Assembly: GCF_002866825.1 (NCBI RefSeq)
Contig: NZ_PKUS01000011.1
Location: 88,027-152,026, forward strand
Length of the DNA: 64,000 bases
Source: Pseudohalioglobus lutimaris
GTDB taxonomy: Bacteria > Pseudomonadota > Gammaproteobacteria > Pseudomonadales > Halieaceae
Direction of reading: 5' to 3'
Shown one piece after another: positions 62,186-64,000 of this stretch; the first letter of the stretch is position 1; every line of letters begins with the position of its first letter. A program made the position numbers and the translations under genes. The notes under the pieces are model-generated. The model had not been told where the DNA came from, did not search any database, and was given only the letters and a program-made list of their open reading frames with translations.

Positions 62186-62955
62186 ACGCCACAGAACAGT
62201 TCAATGCCTTCATGACCATCCTGCGTAAGGAGATAAAACGTTACCTGCGCATCTGGACCCAGACATTGCTGCCTTCAGCGATAACCATGTCCCTGTACTT
62301 CGTCATATTCGGGACGCTCATCGGCTCCCGAATCGGCGAGATGGGCGGTTTCAGCTACATGCAGTTCGTTGTTCCGGGGCTGATCATGATGGCCATTGTC
62401 ACTAACTCGTATTCCAATGTGGTCTCCTCGTTTTTTGGTTCAAAGTTTAATCACAGTGTTGAAGAACTGCTGGTTTCGCCCACGCCCAATTATGTGATCC
62501 TTATGGGTTACGTTGTTGGCGGTGTCACCCGCGGCTTGCTGGTAGCGGTGGTTGTTACACTGGTATCGCTGTTTTTTACCGACATGCAGATACATAGTTA
62601 TCTCGTGGTAGTGAGCGTCGTGCTGATGACGTCGACGCTGTTTGCGTTGGCCGGCTTTATCAATGCTGTTTATGCCAATAGCTTCGACGATATTTCCATC
62701 ATCCCTACCTTTGTGCTCACGCCGTTGATCTACCTTGGTGGGGTTTTCTATTCCATGGATCTGCTACCCGACTTCTGGGCCGCGGTATCCAGGCTCAACC
62801 CGCTGGTCTATGTGGTGAACGCGTTTCGCTATGGTGTGCTCGGGGTCTCTGATGTCAGCCTCTCGGTCGCATTTGGCATGATCGCGTTGTTCACCGTGGC
62901 CGCATTCGGTTACAGCATGCACCTGCTCAATAGCGGAAAACGACTGAGGCAGTAG
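62182..62955 (+). CDS. ABC-2 permease, YadH-like
   Basis: 257 residues with six hydrophobic segments (about 32-52, 62-82, 110-133, 142-165, 172-195 and 227-247) and the ABC-2 pattern, including FVLTPLIYLGGVFYSMDLLP. Partner of the ATPase upstream; queF follows 4 bp later on the same strand. Confidence 0.9.
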   Translation: MNATEQFNAFMTILRKEIKRYLRIWTQTLLPSAITMSLYFVIFGTLIGSRIGEMGGFSYMQFVVPGLIMMAIVTNSYSNVVSSFFGSKFNHSVEELLVSPTPNYVILMGYVVGGVTRGLLVAVVVTLVSLFFTDMQIHSYLVVVSVVLMTSTLFALAGFINAVYANSFDDISIIPTFVLTPLIYLGGVFYSMDLLPDFWAAVSRLNPLVYVVNAFRYGVLGVSDVSLSVAFGMIALFTVAAFGYSMHLLNSGKRLRQ

Positions 62956-62959
62956 CACT

Positions 62960-63778
62960 ATGGCTGAATTCTCCGATGAACTGCTATTGGGCAAGCAGAC
63001 ACCCGTAGTGGATCAATACAGCCCGGACTTGCTCTATCCCATTCCTCGGGAAACGGGACGTGACGGGCTGTCGCTGGACCCATCGCGGGCAATGTACGGC
63101 GTGGATCTCTGGCACGCTTACGAGATGTCCTGGCTGGATGACAATGGCAAGCCAGAGGTGCGGGTGGGGCGTTTCAGTGTGCCCGCCGATTCGCCCAATA
63201 TGATTGAGTCGAAGTCGTTCAAGCTATACCTGAACTCACTGAACAATACGCGCTTTCAGTCCGAGGAGGATCTGCTCGCAGTGATTGCAAGGGACGTTAG
63301 CGCTGCCACGGGCGCTGCGGTGGCCTTAGAACTGTTGCCGGTCACTTCGCCTGCATTGGGCGGCGCAGTGCCTGAGGGCGAGTGTATCGATGGGCACAGT
63401 ATCAACGCCAGCGCGGGGAGCCCCGCGGCGGATACGCTGCGTACAACGGGGGAGGGAATAGAGGAATCCCTGCACAGTCACCTGCTGCGCTCGCTGTGCC
63501 CGGTGACGGGGCAGCCGGATTGGGCCAGCGTGTGGATACACTACCGCGGCCAGTCGTTGGACCATTGCAGCCTGTTACGCTACATCATCGCTTTTCGCCA
63601 GCACCAGGAATTTCACGAGCAATGTGTGGAGCGTATGTTTTCTGATATAGGCTCGGTAACGCAGGCGGATGTTTTGCACATTCAGGCCTTTTATACGCGT
63701 CGTGGGGGTATGGATATCAACCCGTTTCGCAGTACAGACCCCGGCGCCCGGCCGCGGCCCAGGATGAACCGTCAGTAA
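62960..63778 (+). CDS. queF: 7-cyano-7-deazaguanine reductase
   Basis: 272 residues, the long (YqcD-type) QueF that reduces preQ0 to preQ1 with NADPH for queuosine. The substrate region ESKSFKLYLNSLNNTRF and the thioimide-forming Cys in EGECIDG are present, with the C-terminal RGGMDINPF segment. Cytosolic. tRNA-Ser follows. Confidence 0.95.
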   Translation: MAEFSDELLLGKQTPVVDQYSPDLLYPIPRETGRDGLSLDPSRAMYGVDLWHAYEMSWLDDNGKPEVRVGRFSVPADSPNMIESKSFKLYLNSLNNTRFQSEEDLLAVIARDVSAATGAAVALELLPVTSPALGGAVPEGECIDGHSINASAGSPAADTLRTTGEGIEESLHSHLLRSLCPVTGQPDWASVWIHYRGQSLDHCSLLRYIIAFRQHQEFHEQCVERMFSDIGSVTQADVLHIQAFYTRRGGMDINPFRSTDPGARPRPRMNRQ

Positions 63779-63798
63779 TAGAGCCGCGCCCTCGCTGG

Positions 63799-63839
63799 GT
63801 GGCCGTTTTTTTAGTAGTTCGGGGACTGGAAACGGCCAC
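63799..63839. repeat. Inverted repeat upstream of tRNA-Ser
   Basis: Perfect 10-bp arms GTGGCCGTTT and AAACGGCCAC with a 21-nt loop; the first arm runs straight into a T-run. The arm matches that of the terminator at 24024-24059, in the opposite order. Position after queF suggests termination or regulation, but the T-run lies in the loop. Confidence 0.45.
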
Positions 63840-63854
63840 GGCTTGTGCTATTAT
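63827..63854 (+). promoter_or_regulatory. Probable promoter of tRNA-Ser
   Basis: TATTAT (-10) with TGGAAA 16 bp upstream as a moderate -35 and a GC-rich discriminator (GCGCGCC) just before the tRNA. It overlaps the right arm of the inverted repeat. Confidence 0.5.
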
Positions 63855-63867
63855 GCGCGCCCTCAAT

Positions 63868-63955
63868 GGTGAGGTGGCCGAGTGGTCGAAGGCGCACGCC
63901 TGGAAAGTGTGTATACGGAAACGTATCGAGGGTTCGAATCCCTCCCTCACCGCCA
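63868..63955 (+). tRNA. tRNA-Ser (GGA)
   Basis: 88 nt including encoded CCA. Acceptor GGTGAGG with CCTCACC, class II long variable arm (TACGGAAACGTA), anticodon loop CTGGAAA giving GGA, and GGTTCGAATCC T-arm. Confidence 0.97.
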
Positions 63956-63966
63956 TAAACCTGAAA

Positions 63967-63987
63967 GGGCTGCCCATCGGGTGGCCC
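63967..63987 (+). other. Hairpin after tRNA-Ser
   Basis: GGGCTGCCC pairs with GGGTGGCCC (two wobbles) over a 3-nt loop, 11 bp after the tRNA. No T-run, so a weak or processing-related 3' structure. Confidence 0.35.
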
Positions 63988-64000
63988 TGGCTCTTCCCCA

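Noticed and set aside
1..64000. CRISPR arrays, insertion sequences, attachment sites or rRNA genes
   Set aside because: No direct-repeat/spacer series, transposase-like protein, terminal inverted repeats or rRNA sequence were found; tRNA ends are not duplicated nearby.

Overview
The window is a chromosomal segment of a free-living gammaproteobacterium, GC-rich and densely coded. Housekeeping genes (gpsA, sixA, folE, prmB, aroC, tusA, epmC, pdxB, msrB, queF, htpG) and both tRNAs are of gammaproteobacterial type. The accessory content (a DUF1302/DUF1329/YCF48/MMPL block, many SDR oxidoreductases, a TtpC-type TonB system) resembles marine Cellvibrionales relatives such as Halieaceae or Spongiibacteraceae. 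The lineage is inferred from gene content; no rRNA is present. There are no insertion sequences, phage genes, CRISPR arrays or rRNA operons.

Layout. (1) 1-8.7 kb: the N-terminal part of dinB, then a sulfate-activation module. A YeiE-like LysR regulator diverges from cysC and a single-chain ATP sulfurylase (sat), followed by a DHH phosphoesterase. A GGDEF/EAL c-di-GMP enzyme and an SLC13/TrkA-C anion permease come next. (2) 8.7-16.8 kb: lipid/alcohol-type oxidoreductases (SnoaL-like protein, Old Yellow Enzyme, two extended and two classical SDRs), an alpha/beta hydrolase and an AraC/OruR-type regulator. (3) 17-25 kb: a four-part envelope block with DUF1302 outer-membrane protein, DUF1329 periplasmic protein, YCF48/BNR propeller and MMPL/RND permease, then a lipoprotein, an unlisted 41-codon ORF and a LysR regulator. 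(4) 26-31.5 kb: a six-gene TonB energising operon (DUF3450, TtpC-like, ExbB, ExbD, TonB, TPR). (5) 31.5-42.2 kb: a FadH-like flavoenzyme, a TonB-dependent receptor behind a Fur-box-like site, an LLM flavin oxidoreductase, and a minus-strand operon of double-hotdog MaoC, SDR, PQQ-cytochrome dehydrogenase and a 3-alpha-HSD-like SDR. (6) 42.3-55.7 kb: htpG behind a consensus heat-shock promoter, then housekeeping operons. (7) 55.7-60.5 kb: a two-subunit molybdenum hydroxylase (IorAB type) with XdhC and an APH-like phosphotransferase. (8) 60.6-64 kb: tRNA-Glu, a PA2817-like protein, a YadGH-type ABC exporter, queF and tRNA-Ser.

How it may work together. Regions 2-5 look like one functional neighbourhood for taking up and oxidising hydrophobic substrates (steroid, terpenoid or bile-acid-like). 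A TonB system and the MMPL/DUF1302/DUF1329 block would handle envelope transport. 3-alpha-HSD-like and other SDRs, Old Yellow Enzyme and FadH-like reductases, and a hydratase resembling sterol side-chain ChsH1/ChsH2 would act on rings and side chains. Periplasmic PQQ and molybdenum enzymes would feed electrons to the respiratory chain. The substrate is inference; the sequence shows only the families and their adjacency.
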